NCBI GenBank assembly: GCA_002440745.1
Contig: DJVB01000059.1
Coordinates: forward strand, 1 to 21,822
Reading direction: 5' to 3'
DNA: 21,822 nt
From: Bacteroidales bacterium UBA6267
GTDB lineage: Bacteria; Bacteroidota; Bacteroidia; Bacteroidales; UBA1556
The notes beneath the pieces are model-generated. The model was given only the letters and a program-made list of their open reading frames with translations, was not told the origin of the DNA and searched no databases. This document shows positions 1 through 8,311 of the stretch, one piece after another (position 1 is the first letter of the stretch; every line of letters begins with the position of its first letter). The position numbers and the translations under genes were made by a program.

Positions 1-20
1 TGTTTATTATTGTGCGGAAG

Positions 21-299
21 TCAGGCGAGATTCTCAAACATGCTCATACCGTATTTTGTGCGATAGCGTTTATCGAGTGCTTTTAATCTTTGACAAGGAT
101 ATTTAGGGCATTCAAAACAGAAACCGGAAGTTGTCTTGGCTAAATGCTCACAAATGACTACGGTGCAACTTCTGCAACCATCCGGCTTGTTGATATCGCA
201 ATTTCCCAAACATCCGCCGCAGGGATTTTTTTGCCGAAGGTGGCCTATGCAAAGTCCGCAATTCATCCCACAAGGGGCAATCATTCCTTGATATTTCAT
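21..299 (-). CDS. DUF3795 cysteine-rich small protein
   Basis: A protein of 92 residues dense in cysteines: it opens with PCGMNCGLC and continues with CGGCLGNC, CRSC and CFEC motifs. This spacing is the hallmark of the DUF3795 family, whose members are thought to bind metal or an Fe-S cluster; the function is unknown. I chose the ATG at 299 because it overlaps the TGA of the upstream VOC gene as ATGA (296-299), the usual translational-coupling arrangement, and CAGGGAG precedes it. An ATG four codons earlier (311) would overlap more and has no such site. It is the second gene of a two-gene unit with the VOC protein. The family call is firm; the role is open. Confidence 0.8.
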   Translation of the reverse strand: MKYQGMIAPCGMNCGLCIGHLRQKNPCGGCLGNCDINKPDGCRSCTVVICEHLAKTTSGFCFECPKYPCQRLKALDKRYRTKYGMSMFENLA

Positions 300-775
300 A
301 CTCCCTGACATATTTTCTTTACTATTTCGAGCGGCACAGATGTTCGTTCTGAAACCTCTTTATCCGTCATGCCTTTATTCTTAAACCGTTTAACAAAACA
401 GGGGATTGTCTCTCCAATTTCAATTAAATTATTCTCCGGATCAAAAAAACGCATAGTTCTTTGGCCCCAGCTTTCTTCTGTTGTTTCATGCAAATAATTT
501 ATGCTTTGATGTTTTAAATTTTCAGCAACCTTCTCATAATCGTCTGTTTCAAAACAGATTTCCAGATTTTTATTCCCAGAAGCATTATAAGTCTGACCAA
601 GCTTCTTCGCAATTGGATATTCTTCAGTGAGTTTCCACAGGGATATTCCGTTTTTAAATCCAATACAATTTCCGAAATCAATTTCAATTTCTTGTTGTAA
701 AATTTCCTGATAAAATGCCTTCATTTTATCAAAGTCATCTGTTATTATCACAGTAGAGTGAAATTTTATTTCCAT
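296..775 (-). CDS. VOC (glyoxalase/bleomycin-resistance) family protein
   Basis: 159 residues. Residues 1-125 look like one vicinal-oxygen-chelate module: an N-terminal strand with HSTVIITDDFDKMKAFYQ, a central FENDxxY-like part (ICFETDDYEKVAENL), and a closing strand with FFDPENNLIEIGE, where the last Glu is a usual metal ligand position. Residues about 130-159 form a short helix-turn-helix-like tail (MTDKEVSERTSVPLEIVKKI). From memory, similar tails occur on some other small VOC proteins, so this is probably not a new fusion. The substrate cannot be inferred. It is followed with a 4-bp overlap by the DUF3795 gene. A promoter that overlaps the 3' end of the kinase gene upstream is likely (904-933). 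Confidence 0.8.
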   Translation of the reverse strand: MEIKFHSTVIITDDFDKMKAFYQEILQQEIEIDFGNCIGFKNGISLWKLTEEYPIAKKLGQTYNASGNKNLEICFETDDYEKVAENLKHQSINYLHETTEESWGQRTMRFFDPENNLIEIGETIPCFVKRFKNKGMTDKEVSERTSVPLEIVKKICQGV

Positions 776-903
776 AATAATTTATTTCTCTTTTACTAAT
801 ACTATCCAATACAAATCCTAAAATTGTAGTTTAACTGCTACCCATAATTTTCAAGTCAACTTCCAAACTGCCTTAATAGGGAGAGTTTTCCGGAATCACT
901 TTG

Positions 904-933
904 CTAAAATAGCGAGTTTAATTAATTGCCAAA
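904..933 (-). promoter_or_regulatory. Candidate Bacteroidota-type promoter for the VOC-DUF3795 unit
   Basis: Read on the minus strand, TTTG (933-930) is followed after 18 nt by TATTTTAG (911-904). This fits the phylum's -33 TTTG and -7 TAnnTTTG pattern and spacing with one mismatch in the -7 box. The start would lie about 120 nt upstream of the VOC ATG. The -33 box falls inside the last codons of the kinase gene, whose stop is at 922-924. No terminator is visible between the kinase and this promoter, so read-through is also possible. Confidence 0.45.
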
Positions 934-3900
934 ATACTTTTGTATCATTGTTTGTAATTTCACTTTGTCAATTGGTTTTGCAATATAATCGTTGCAACCG
1001 GCATCGATTGCCTTTTCTCTGTCGCCGGACAGACCATAAGCAGTTTGTGCGATGATGATAATGTCACGATTAAACTCCCTGATTTGTTTTGTGGCCTCAT
1101 ATCCACCTATTTCCGGCATCCGAATATCCATCAAAATCAGGTCGAGGTCGGGATTATTGCGACAAATTTCAACGGCTTCGACCCCGGTCCTTGCCTTATA
1201 AATCTCTTTGCCAAAAATTTTGATATAATTTTCAATCAACAATTCCGACACATCATCATCTTCAGCAATTAGTATTTTCAGCTTTTTAACAGTTTGGTTT
1301 TTCTCGGAAAATAGATTTTCGGAGAGGTTGGTATCTTTCTTAAGCTCTGTATTATAGGGCAATGTGAAATAAAACGTTGAGCCTTTGCCTTCTGTTTTTC
1401 CATCGGAATCGCTTTCCGCCCAGATTTTTCCACCAAGCATTTCGATGTAGGCTTTGCTGATAGCCAAACCTAAACCTGCTCCTTGACGTGCCATTTTATC
1501 ATCAATATCCGCTTGGATAAAACGCTCAAATATCCCTTCCTGCTTATCTTTAGGGATTCCAATTCCGGAGTCTTTCACATAAAATTGCAGAAAGGTGGTG
1601 TGCTTGGTTTCCGAAATGCCATAACCTATTTCAATGGATCCTTCTTTAGTGTATTTTATGGCATTTTTTACAAGATTGGTCAGAATGGCATACAATTTTT
1701 CGCGGTCCGTTTGGATTATCGACGCTTTATCCGGCAAGAGGTTTCTAAAGCTGAGCTTTAACCCTTTGGCTTCGGCTTCAGGCTTGAAAAAAGTATAAGT
1801 ATATTCAATTTGATCGTTTATATTGGTCTCATTGATATGGAGTTCCATCAAACCGGCTTCAATTTTCGAAATATCCACAATATCGTTGATAATGTTCAAC
1901 ATACGGGCGCCGCTTTTCTCAATGATTCCAATATATTTTTGTTGCTCATCGCCTGTAAGGTCGGGTTTTTTCAACAAATCGGCAAAGCCCAGAATACCAT
2001 TCATCGGTGTACGAATTTCATGGCTCATATTGGCCAAAAATGCAGATTTCAAGCGGTCGGATTCTTGTGCTTTTTCAAGAGCATCTTTCAAAGCCAAATT
2101 AGCTCTTTCTCTTTCTGTTACATCATCATAAACCGCTACAATTTCTCCGGTTGATATTTTGAATACTCTGTTTTCATAGTAATTGGAATACTTTTCGTCG
2201 ATATATAGTTTTGCCGGAAAAAGTGCCGGTTTTCCGGTTTTCCACACTTCACGAAAAGTATCGATAAGCCCGTAATCATCTATTTTTGGTCTGATATCTT
2301 GTAAATTTTTTCCAATTACATCTTCTTCTTTGAGCCCCTCATGTTTCAAAGCAAATTCATTAAAACTTTGAATGATATAATCACTTCCAAATTTCCCTTC
2401 ATTGATAACTTTATAAAAAGCTACTCCGCTATTAATCGTGTTTACTAAACTTCTGAATCTTTGTTCGCTGTCCTTTAGAGCTTGTTCAGCTTGTTTACGT
2501 TCTGTAATATCGGTATGCGTACCAACCATTCTAACCGCTTTCCCTTTTTCGTTAAAAACGGCCTCAGCTTGGGCAAGCACATCAATCCAATGTCCGGCTT
2601 TGTGTTTCATTTTGAATTCTATTACAAAGCGGTCGATTTGCTTCGAAATGAGCTTTTGCTGAAGTTCCCACGATTTTTTCACATCCTCGGGGGCGGTAGT
2701 TTTTTCCCAAACCGAAAAATCGTTGGGTAGCTCATATTCTTCATATCCCAACATTTTTTTCCATGCGGGCGAGTAATATATCTCGTTGGTTTCTAGGTTC
2801 CAATCGAATAAACCATCATTGGAAGCTTGCATGGCTAAATAGAATCTCTCTTCACTTTCTTCAGCTTTTTGTTTGGCCTCTAAGAGTTCTAAATTCACCT
2901 GAATCAGTTCTTCATTTTGGACAGCCATTTCTTCGTTCTGAGCGGCTATTTCTTCACTTTTCTCTTGAAGCAGTTGCTCTGCAAGCTTGCGGTCGGTGAT
3001 ATCGTGAATGACACCTGAAATTTTCAAAGGGTTTCCATTGTCATCTTTCTCTAAAATTGCTTGCGAATGAATAAATCGAGATTCGCCTCTATCTTTTGTG
3101 ATGATTTCAAATTCAAGGTCATAAGGGGCTTCTTTTTCGATAAGATTGATAAGTGCTTGATGAACATTTTTTCTATCCGGAATACAACTCTCAACTTCGT
3201 CAACGGTAAAATTTTCGGATTTTAGATCAAAGCCGTAGATGCGTTTTGCTTCTTCAGAGCCCCACAAATTTGAAGTTTGAAGGCAATATTCCCAATTGCC
3301 AACTTGGCCAATTTCCTGAGCTTTGCGATAACGAGACTCATTCAACATAAGAGCTTCCTCAGCTTTCTTGCGTTCGGTGATATCTGTAAAAGCAGCCAGT
3401 AAACCTATATATCGTCCTTTATTAATATTTGGAACTCCTCCTACAAGAACAAATATCCTTTCTCCATCCTTTCTTTGAAGTTCCATCTCATACTGGTCAG
3501 ATTCACCTTTTTCACGTCTTTTATTGGCATTATTAACAACTTCAACTTGATCATCCGGGACGAAACATTTCCAGTTTTCGCCAACCAATTCACCTTCATT
3601 ATATCCTAACATTCTCAACATCGCAGGATTGGCAAATTGAATTATACCATTGTCATTTTCAAGTATAATTCCTTCATTAAGATTTGTGACTATAGATTCA
3701 TTGAATTCTTTTAATTCGAAAATTGCCTGTTCTGCCAGCTTGCGCTCAATTAGATGCCCAATAAATTGAGCTGAAATATGTAGCCGCTTTTTGGCTAAAT
3801 CTATAATAAAATGAGGCCGAACCTGATATTCATCTCTTGCTTTCTTTAATTCTTCAAGAGGAATTTGGTACAAAGCAGACAAATTCTTTAGTTCATCTTC

Positions 3901-5997
3901 GGTTTTTGGCGGCTCACCGTATCCAAAATTGATAGCACCAATCACCTCACCATTAGCATGAATTGGAACAGCATAAAGACGAATACCTCCTTTACATTCT
4001 ATATCTGCAGGCTCATTAGTGGTGATTGCTTTCAATGAAGCGTCCTTCCAGCAGGATTCGTGGCAATGCCAATTTCCACATTGTAAAGCTTCTTCGTTGC
4101 TATCGGTATTACACAGTTTACGGGATGCGTTATCCATCATTTTACACCAGTTGGAAGAAAAAAGTCCCATGGCGTAATCACCATTTTTCTCATAAACCGC
4201 TGAGGATGTTTCCAATAAATCAAGATACTCTGAGGAAATATTTATTAATTGATGCTGACCAAGTGAAGATAGAATTAGGCCATTGCGGTTCAGTTTTGTT
4301 AAGTCGCCATAATCCAAAAACGAGATTTCGTTATTGACCTGCTTCTCGGAAAGCATCCATTCTATCTGATGCAAGGAAGATTCCGCCTTTTTACGTTCAG
4401 TGATATCCTGAAAAAGACCAATAACAATTTCCTTTTCAAAGTATGCCGAAACTGCAACTGTTTTAATTTCCCCGTTTTTGCATGTTACCTGATATTCTTT
4501 AATCTTAGTTGGTGTTCCATTTTGAATAGATAGTTCCACTTCTTTATTCCATTCTTCCACTGTTGTTTTTCTGTAATGCGGATCGGGATAGGCCTGCTCA
4601 TACCATTTTTCCAAGATAGGAATGTCTTGAATTGTGTATCCATAGGTTTGTGTAAACAGCTTATTCACATAGATTAATGCTCCATCAATCCCAGCAATGG
4701 TAGTCGGAATAGGTGAGTTTTCGAGACCATTACGAAGTATTCTTTCGCTTTCTTCGGCTTTTTCCTTGGCAAGGAGGAGTTCGTCAAATATTTGCTTTCT
4801 TTCGGTAATATCGGTAAAATTCAAAACAATTCCGTTGATAACCTTGTCCGACAACAAATTAGTGAAAGTGGTCTCAATCCATCTATATTCACCATCTTTT
4901 CGTTTGAAACGATACTCTATTTTTGGTTTATAATCAGGATCGATTAAAATGGACTCCATTGTTTTTAGCACCATCGGCAAGTCATCAGGATGCGTGTATT
5001 CATCTCCGGGATGACCAATGGATTCGTCAATATTGTATCCAAAAAGTCGCATAGCATTTGGACTCACATACTTAAATCGTCCCTGCATATTTATAATTAC
5101 AACACCATCCGGTGCATTTTCGATGACCGATTTTAATAGTTTCTCGCTTTCTTCGGCTTTTTCTTTGGCTGCTATAAGCGCATTTTCAAGAGTTTTTTGT
5201 TCTGTAATATCCTTGAAAACACAATAGGTTTGTTTGAATTTACCTTCGGGCGTATAACCAATACATCCTTCAAACGAAACATAAATGTAAGTATTATCCT
5301 TTCTTCTGAGTTTAAACTGTACATCAGAAATGTAACCCCGTTTTTTAAACACAGGGAAGTTATTTTTGAAATGTTCAACGAAATCGGGATGCAAGAAATC
5401 GCCGTACCACTGGCCAATCACCTCTTCTCTTTCGTAGCCAAGGGTTTTTAACCACATGGGGTTCACATCAATAAAACAGCCATCTTCATCTAAGGATTGG
5501 TAGGAAAGAGGAGCATTGTCGTATAATGCCCGATATTTTTCTTCGCTTTCTTCGGCTATTTTTTTTGTTTCATAAAGAGCTGTTTCACTGTTTTTGATTT
5601 CGGTAATATCTTGATGAGCCCCTAACATTCTGATTGGTTTCCCGTTGGCATCGCGAATGGCAATCCCACGGCAACGTATCCACTTTGTCGAACCATCTTT
5701 GTGGGTATATCGCACCACCTGATCGTAAGGATAATTTGTGTTTTCGCAGTGTTTTACAAAGTTCTCGTTTGCAAGTTTTAAATCATCTTGATTGATAATG
5801 TTTTGCCATGCGCTTGATTTGTGAGGCATTTCATCGGGATTATAGCCCAATACTTTCCAGAATTTAGCATTCATCCATTCGTTTTCAGGATTTTCCAAAT
5901 CCCAATACCAAAGACCGTCTAAAGAACCTTCTTGAATAAAATCGAAGATTCTTTCATCGGTTTTGACGAGCTCGTATAATTCAGTTTTTAAGTACAT
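922..5997 (-). CDS. Hybrid sensor histidine kinase with eight PAS domains and one PocR domain
   Basis: 1691 residues. No transmembrane segment or signal peptide is visible, so it is probably cytoplasmic. Domains in order: PAS1 ~15-135, PAS2 ~155-268, PAS3 ~287-401, PAS4 ~420-536, PocR ~560-735, PAS5 ~765-877, PAS6 ~885-1004, coiled coil ~1005-1050, PAS7 ~1052-1168, PAS8 ~1175-1296, HisKA, HATPase_c ~1430-1550, REC ~1575-1690. Seven PAS domains end in a DITE/DITD motif (D130, 263, 396, 531, 872, 999, 1163) and PAS8 ends in DDVTE at D1291. The PocR part has the family's cysteines (LCNTD, QCGNWHCHESC). The H-box is SHEIRTPMNG with His1326; the ATPase has NLVKNAIKYT, DSGIGIP and GAGLGLAI; the receiver phosphoacceptor is Asp1624 (LMDIRMP). 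Repeated AKEKAEESE linkers join several PAS domains. There is no DNA-binding output domain, so phosphate is probably passed to another protein. The signal is unknown; PocR domains are thought to bind small organic ligands. Confidence 0.95.
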   Translation of the reverse strand: MYLKTELYELVKTDERIFDFIQEGSLDGLWYWDLENPENEWMNAKFWKVLGYNPDEMPHKSSAWQNIINQDDLKLANENFVKHCENTNYPYDQVVRYTHKDGSTKWIRCRGIAIRDANGKPIRMLGAHQDITEIKNSETALYETKKIAEESEEKYRALYDNAPLSYQSLDEDGCFIDVNPMWLKTLGYEREEVIGQWYGDFLHPDFVEHFKNNFPVFKKRGYISDVQFKLRRKDNTYIYVSFEGCIGYTPEGKFKQTYCVFKDITEQKTLENALIAAKEKAEESEKLLKSVIENAPDGVVIINMQGRFKYVSPNAMRLFGYNIDESIGHPGDEYTHPDDLPMVLKTMESILIDPDYKPKIEYRFKRKDGEYRWIETTFTNLLSDKVINGIVLNFTDITERKQIFDELLLAKEKAEESERILRNGLENSPIPTTIAGIDGALIYVNKLFTQTYGYTIQDIPILEKWYEQAYPDPHYRKTTVEEWNKEVELSIQNGTPTKIKEYQVTCKNGEIKTVAVSAYFEKEIVIGLFQDITERKKAESSLHQIEWMLSEKQVNNEISFLDYGDLTKLNRNGLILSSLGQHQLINISSEYLDLLETSSAVYEKNGDYAMGLFSSNWCKMMDNASRKLCNTDSNEEALQCGNWHCHESCWKDASLKAITTNEPADIECKGGIRLYAVPIHANGEVIGAINFGYGEPPKTEDELKNLSALYQIPLEELKKARDEYQVRPHFIIDLAKKRLHISAQFIGHLIERKLAEQAIFELKEFNESIVTNLNEGIILENDNGIIQFANPAMLRMLGYNEGELVGENWKCFVPDDQVEVVNNANKRREKGESDQYEMELQRKDGERIFVLVGGVPNINKGRYIGLLAAFTDITERKKAEEALMLNESRYRKAQEIGQVGNWEYCLQTSNLWGSEEAKRIYGFDLKSENFTVDEVESCIPDRKNVHQALINLIEKEAPYDLEFEIITKDRGESRFIHSQAILEKDDNGNPLKISGVIHDITDRKLAEQLLQEKSEEIAAQNEEMAVQNEELIQVNLELLEAKQKAEESEERFYLAMQASNDGLFDWNLETNEIYYSPAWKKMLGYEEYELPNDFSVWEKTTAPEDVKKSWELQQKLISKQIDRFVIEFKMKHKAGHWIDVLAQAEAVFNEKGKAVRMVGTHTDITERKQAEQALKDSEQRFRSLVNTINSGVAFYKVINEGKFGSDYIIQSFNEFALKHEGLKEEDVIGKNLQDIRPKIDDYGLIDTFREVWKTGKPALFPAKLYIDEKYSNYYENRVFKISTGEIVAVYDDVTERERANLALKDALEKAQESDRLKSAFLANMSHEIRTPMNGILGFADLLKKPDLTGDEQQKYIGIIEKSGARMLNIINDIVDISKIEAGLMELHINETNINDQIEYTYTFFKPEAEAKGLKLSFRNLLPDKASIIQTDREKLYAILTNLVKNAIKYTKEGSIEIGYGISETKHTTFLQFYVKDSGIGIPKDKQEGIFERFIQADIDDKMARQGAGLGLAISKAYIEMLGGKIWAESDSDGKTEGKGSTFYFTLPYNTELKKDTNLSENLFSEKNQTVKKLKILIAEDDDVSELLIENYIKIFGKEIYKARTGVEAVEICRNNPDLDLILMDIRMPEIGGYEATKQIREFNRDIIIIAQTAYGLSGDREKAIDAGCNDYIAKPIDKVKLQTMIQKYFGN

Positions 5998-6215
5998 AGT
6001 AAATGCTTAAGTTGCTTAGTATTCTTGCTTATCTATTATAAATATCTTATATGCAGGCAGTTATATGGTCAAAATCTATCTTCGTTAAGTTCAGGTTTGG
6101 TGATTTGTTTAAAAATATGCTTCACCAAATGGTACTTTCATTTCAGTGCCAAATATACGTATTAATTTGAGGTAGAATGGGGTTTTTTCTCCAAATTTTT
6201 TCTCGAAGCTAAAGT
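5998..6215. other. Intergenic leader of the sensor kinase
   Basis: No gene seen. On the minus strand it holds a consensus -7 element TATATTTG (6157-6150), about 150 nt before the kinase ATG, and a variant TACTTTAG (6216-6209) touching the end of the 111-bp repeat. Neither has a good TTTG at the right distance, so the promoter assignment is weak. The kinase must be transcribed from here because a terminator lies just upstream. Confidence 0.4.
6150..6157 (-). promoter_or_regulatory. Candidate -7 box for the sensor kinase
   Basis: TATATTTG on the minus strand matches the Bacteroidota -7 consensus TAnnTTTG exactly. A TTTG -33 element is not visible at 17-23 nt upstream. It implies a leader of roughly 140 nt. 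Confidence 0.35.
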
Positions 6216-6326
6216 AAAAAACGGCAAAAAAAATGGCGAATCAGGGACTCGCCAATGGATGTTAAACTCAATAATTTCATCTTCAGGGTTGGGTGTGGAA
6301 ATGGGCGTGGAGTTATTTCCGAGAAT
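6216..6326 (-). repeat. 111-bp direct repeat, copy A (downstream of the VWA gene)
   Basis: Matches 8149-8259 without gaps over 111 bp, with one difference (c at 6306, a at 8239). The two copies are 1933 bp apart and bracket the VWA lipoprotein gene and its leader. Copy A begins 3 bp beyond the VWA stop codon. It contains an intrinsic terminator in minus orientation (6226-6254) and, in its other part, a unique ~70-bp sequence. No terminal inverted repeats are visible. Confidence 0.95.
6226..6254 (-). terminator. Rho-independent terminator after the VWA gene
   Basis: Read on the minus strand: TGGCGA (6254-6249), a 9-nt loop, TCGCCA (6239-6234), then eight T (6233-6226) and, after GCCG, six more T. 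A 6-bp stem followed at once by a T run is a typical intrinsic terminator. It lies about 75-100 nt after the VWA stop codon. Confidence 0.75.
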
Positions 6327-6329
6327 ATT

Positions 6330-7889
6330 TTATTGTTTTTTTTGTTTTTCATCTATGTCCTTAGCAGCTTTTACAATTTTGATAAATTCTGCTCTGTAAC
6401 CTTCAATATCGCTGCCTTTTGATATAGTAGCCATTTCCATTACATGGTCGTAGGTGGAGCTGCCTTTAAACTTTGAATCTCTTAGCAATAAACCAAATTC
6501 AGCAACTGATGAAGCAAACTTGAAGTCTATTGAAGAGTTGTTTATATCAATGTTTTGGTCGAGTATTGAATGCTCAATTAAATTACTACTTGTATCGTTT
6601 GGATTTTTGTACCGGAACTTTAACGTTGCAATTTCAGTGCTGGAATAGGCATCAGTAGAAATATTAGTAGATTGATATTTATAATTCACTGCTTTTGAGT
6701 TGTCTTGGTCATCCTCTTTCGTAACAATTTCGTATAAGGCAGTCACAGAGTGACCAGCCCCTAATTCTCCAGCGTCTTTAGTGTCATCTTCAAAATCTTC
6801 ATTTCTTAATAATCGATTTTCATATCCAATAAGCCGGTATTGGTAAACTTTTGCCGGATTAAATTCAATTTGAATTTTTACGTCTTTGGCAATTGTAAGA
6901 AGTGTTCCACCCATCTCATTTACGAGAACCTTTTTGGCTTCAAATATATTATCGATGTAATAAAAGTTGCCATTCCCATGATCTGCCAACTTCTCCATTT
7001 TCGAATCTTTATAATTACCGGTGCCGAAACCAAGAACTGAGAGATAAATTCCTGTTTCTCGCTTCATTTCAATCAGCCTAACAAGTTCAGCGTCACTTGA
7101 CACTCCAACATTGAAATCACCGTCTGTGGCTAAAATAATCCTGTTGTTACCTTCTTTTATAAAATTTTCCTCGGCAATCTTATAAGCAAGTAGTATTCCT
7201 TGTCCGCCGGCAGTACTTCCTCCAGCTTGTAAGTCGTTGATTGCTTGCATTATTTGTTCTTTGTTGTTGCATGGTGTCGAAGGTAAAACAACACCGGCTT
7301 CACCGGCATATACAACAATAGCAATTCTATCGTTTTCCCCAAGTTGCTCGACTAAAAGATGAAAAGATGACTTTAATAAAGGTAATTTGTTTGGGTCATC
7401 CATGGAACCCGAAACGTCTAATAGAAAGACTAGATTGTTAGAAGGAATATTTTCGGTTTGCACCCTTCTTCCTTGTAAGCCTATATGAAGCAACTTGTTT
7501 TTACTATTCCACGGACAATTAGAGATTTCGGTATAGATAGAAAAGGGATGCTCTCCTTGAGGCTCTTCATAGTTATATGTGAAATAATTAATAAATTCTT
7601 CAATTCTTACCGCGTCCTTTGGAGGTAATTGCCCTTGAGAAATAAATCTTCTTGTATTGCTATAGGATGCAGCGTCAACGTCAATCGAAAATGTCGATAA
7701 TGGATTTTTTAACACTTCTAGAAATTCATTTTCATAAATTCTATCATACTCTTCAGTATTGAAGTTATCCTGCACTTCCTCGACCAAGACATTTTCTGAT
7801 TCAAGAGTCAATTCTGATTCTTGGTAGTTTTCCAAACCACAACTTGATATTAGTAATAGTGCGGCAATAAGTGTTGTGTAAGTTTTCAT
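6330..7889 (-). CDS. VWA-domain lipoprotein, YfbK type
   Basis: 519 residues. The start carries a lipoprotein leader (hydrophobic TLIAALLLISSC, cleavage before Cys17). Residues ~50-140 form the N-terminal domain typical of YfbK-like proteins (FSIDVDAASYSNTRRF, then RIEEFINYFTYNY). The von Willebrand A domain follows at ~150-330 with a complete MIDAS set: DVSGSM from Asp158, the Thr in GGSTAGGQG, and ATDGDFNVG. The C-terminal ~330-510 matches the DUF3520-like region found in this family. Such proteins sit on the periplasmic or outer-membrane side and are thought to mediate metal-dependent protein contacts; the partner is not known. The gene stands alone, with its own terminator and a structured leader, between two copies of a 111-bp direct repeat. 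That is unusual and suggests it was inserted or duplicated as a unit. Confidence 0.9.
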   Translation of the reverse strand: MKTYTTLIAALLLISSCGLENYQESELTLESENVLVEEVQDNFNTEEYDRIYENEFLEVLKNPLSTFSIDVDAASYSNTRRFISQGQLPPKDAVRIEEFINYFTYNYEEPQGEHPFSIYTEISNCPWNSKNKLLHIGLQGRRVQTENIPSNNLVFLLDVSGSMDDPNKLPLLKSSFHLLVEQLGENDRIAIVVYAGEAGVVLPSTPCNNKEQIMQAINDLQAGGSTAGGQGILLAYKIAEENFIKEGNNRIILATDGDFNVGVSSDAELVRLIEMKRETGIYLSVLGFGTGNYKDSKMEKLADHGNGNFYYIDNIFEAKKVLVNEMGGTLLTIAKDVKIQIEFNPAKVYQYRLIGYENRLLRNEDFEDDTKDAGELGAGHSVTALYEIVTKEDDQDNSKAVNYKYQSTNISTDAYSSTEIATLKFRYKNPNDTSSNLIEHSILDQNIDINNSSIDFKFASSVAEFGLLLRDSKFKGSSTYDHVMEMATISKGSDIEGYRAEFIKIVKAAKDIDEKQKKQ

Positions 7890-8148
7890 AGTTATTTCTA
7901 TTTTAATTCAATAATAATTTAGCCAACGATTTTAACTTGAGGCATTCGATATCTAAAAGTTCTTTAAATTCAATTTATTACATTAATCTTAAGAGACTTT
8001 AAAATCGTTGATAGCATTAAACGCCAAATGCACTATTATAGTATAAGAAAATTACATCGAACTCAAGTTAATTTATTTAATTGATTTTGCACTAAAATAG
8101 TTTAAGGCCCTTTTTATTTCTGTTAGATAGAATTGGTACATCTTCAAC
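7890..8148. promoter_or_regulatory. Leader region of the VWA gene with inverted repeats
   Basis: No gene seen. CAACGATTTTA (7924-7934) is perfectly inverted at 8000-8010, and TTAACTTGAG (7932-7941) is perfectly inverted at 8062-8071. The two left arms overlap, so the two stems exclude each other in RNA. A variant -7 box TATTTTAG lies at 8099-8092 on the minus strand. If that is the promoter, all arms would be in the ~200-nt untranslated leader. Role inferred only. Confidence 0.4.
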
Positions 8149-8259
8149 AAAAAACGGCAAAAAAAATGGCGAATCAGGGACTCGCCAATGGATGTTAAAC
8201 TCAATAATTTCATCTTCAGGGTTGGGTGTGGAAATGGGAGTGGAGTTATTTCCGAGAAT
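8149..8259 (-). repeat. 111-bp direct repeat, copy B (downstream of the five-gene operon)
   Basis: Same sequence as 6216-6326 except one base. It begins 52 bp beyond the stop codon of the beta-barrel gene (8312), so each copy serves as the 3' flank of a different transcription unit. Confidence 0.95.
8159..8187 (-). terminator. Rho-independent terminator of the five-gene operon
   Basis: Same hairpin as in copy A: TGGCGA/TCGCCA stem of 6 bp with a 9-nt loop, followed on the minus strand by eight T (8166-8159). It closes the operon that runs from 12077 to 8312. Confidence 0.75.
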
Positions 8260-8311
8260 CAGTGTTTGATTTTGCGATTTACCGGGTTGTGAATAGAAAA
8301 CTCAAATAGAG

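Noticed and set aside
296..775. Helix-turn-helix tail on the VOC protein as a novel fusion
   Set aside because: From memory, similar short tails occur on other small VOC proteins, so it is likely a family feature.
5172..5417. 81-residue minus frame within the kinase gene
   Set aside because: It is a shadow of the kinase coding sequence in another frame; its apparent residues follow from kinase codons.
6216..6326. Integron attC-like site in the 111-bp repeat
   Set aside because: Two GTTRRRY-like motifs (GTTAAAC and GTTGGGT) are present but in the same orientation, with no matching RYYYAAC partner or large dyad, and no integrase is present.
6216..8259. Insertion sequence or composite transposon around the VWA gene
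   Set aside because: The direct repeats have no terminal inverted repeats, there is no transposase and no target-site duplication was found.
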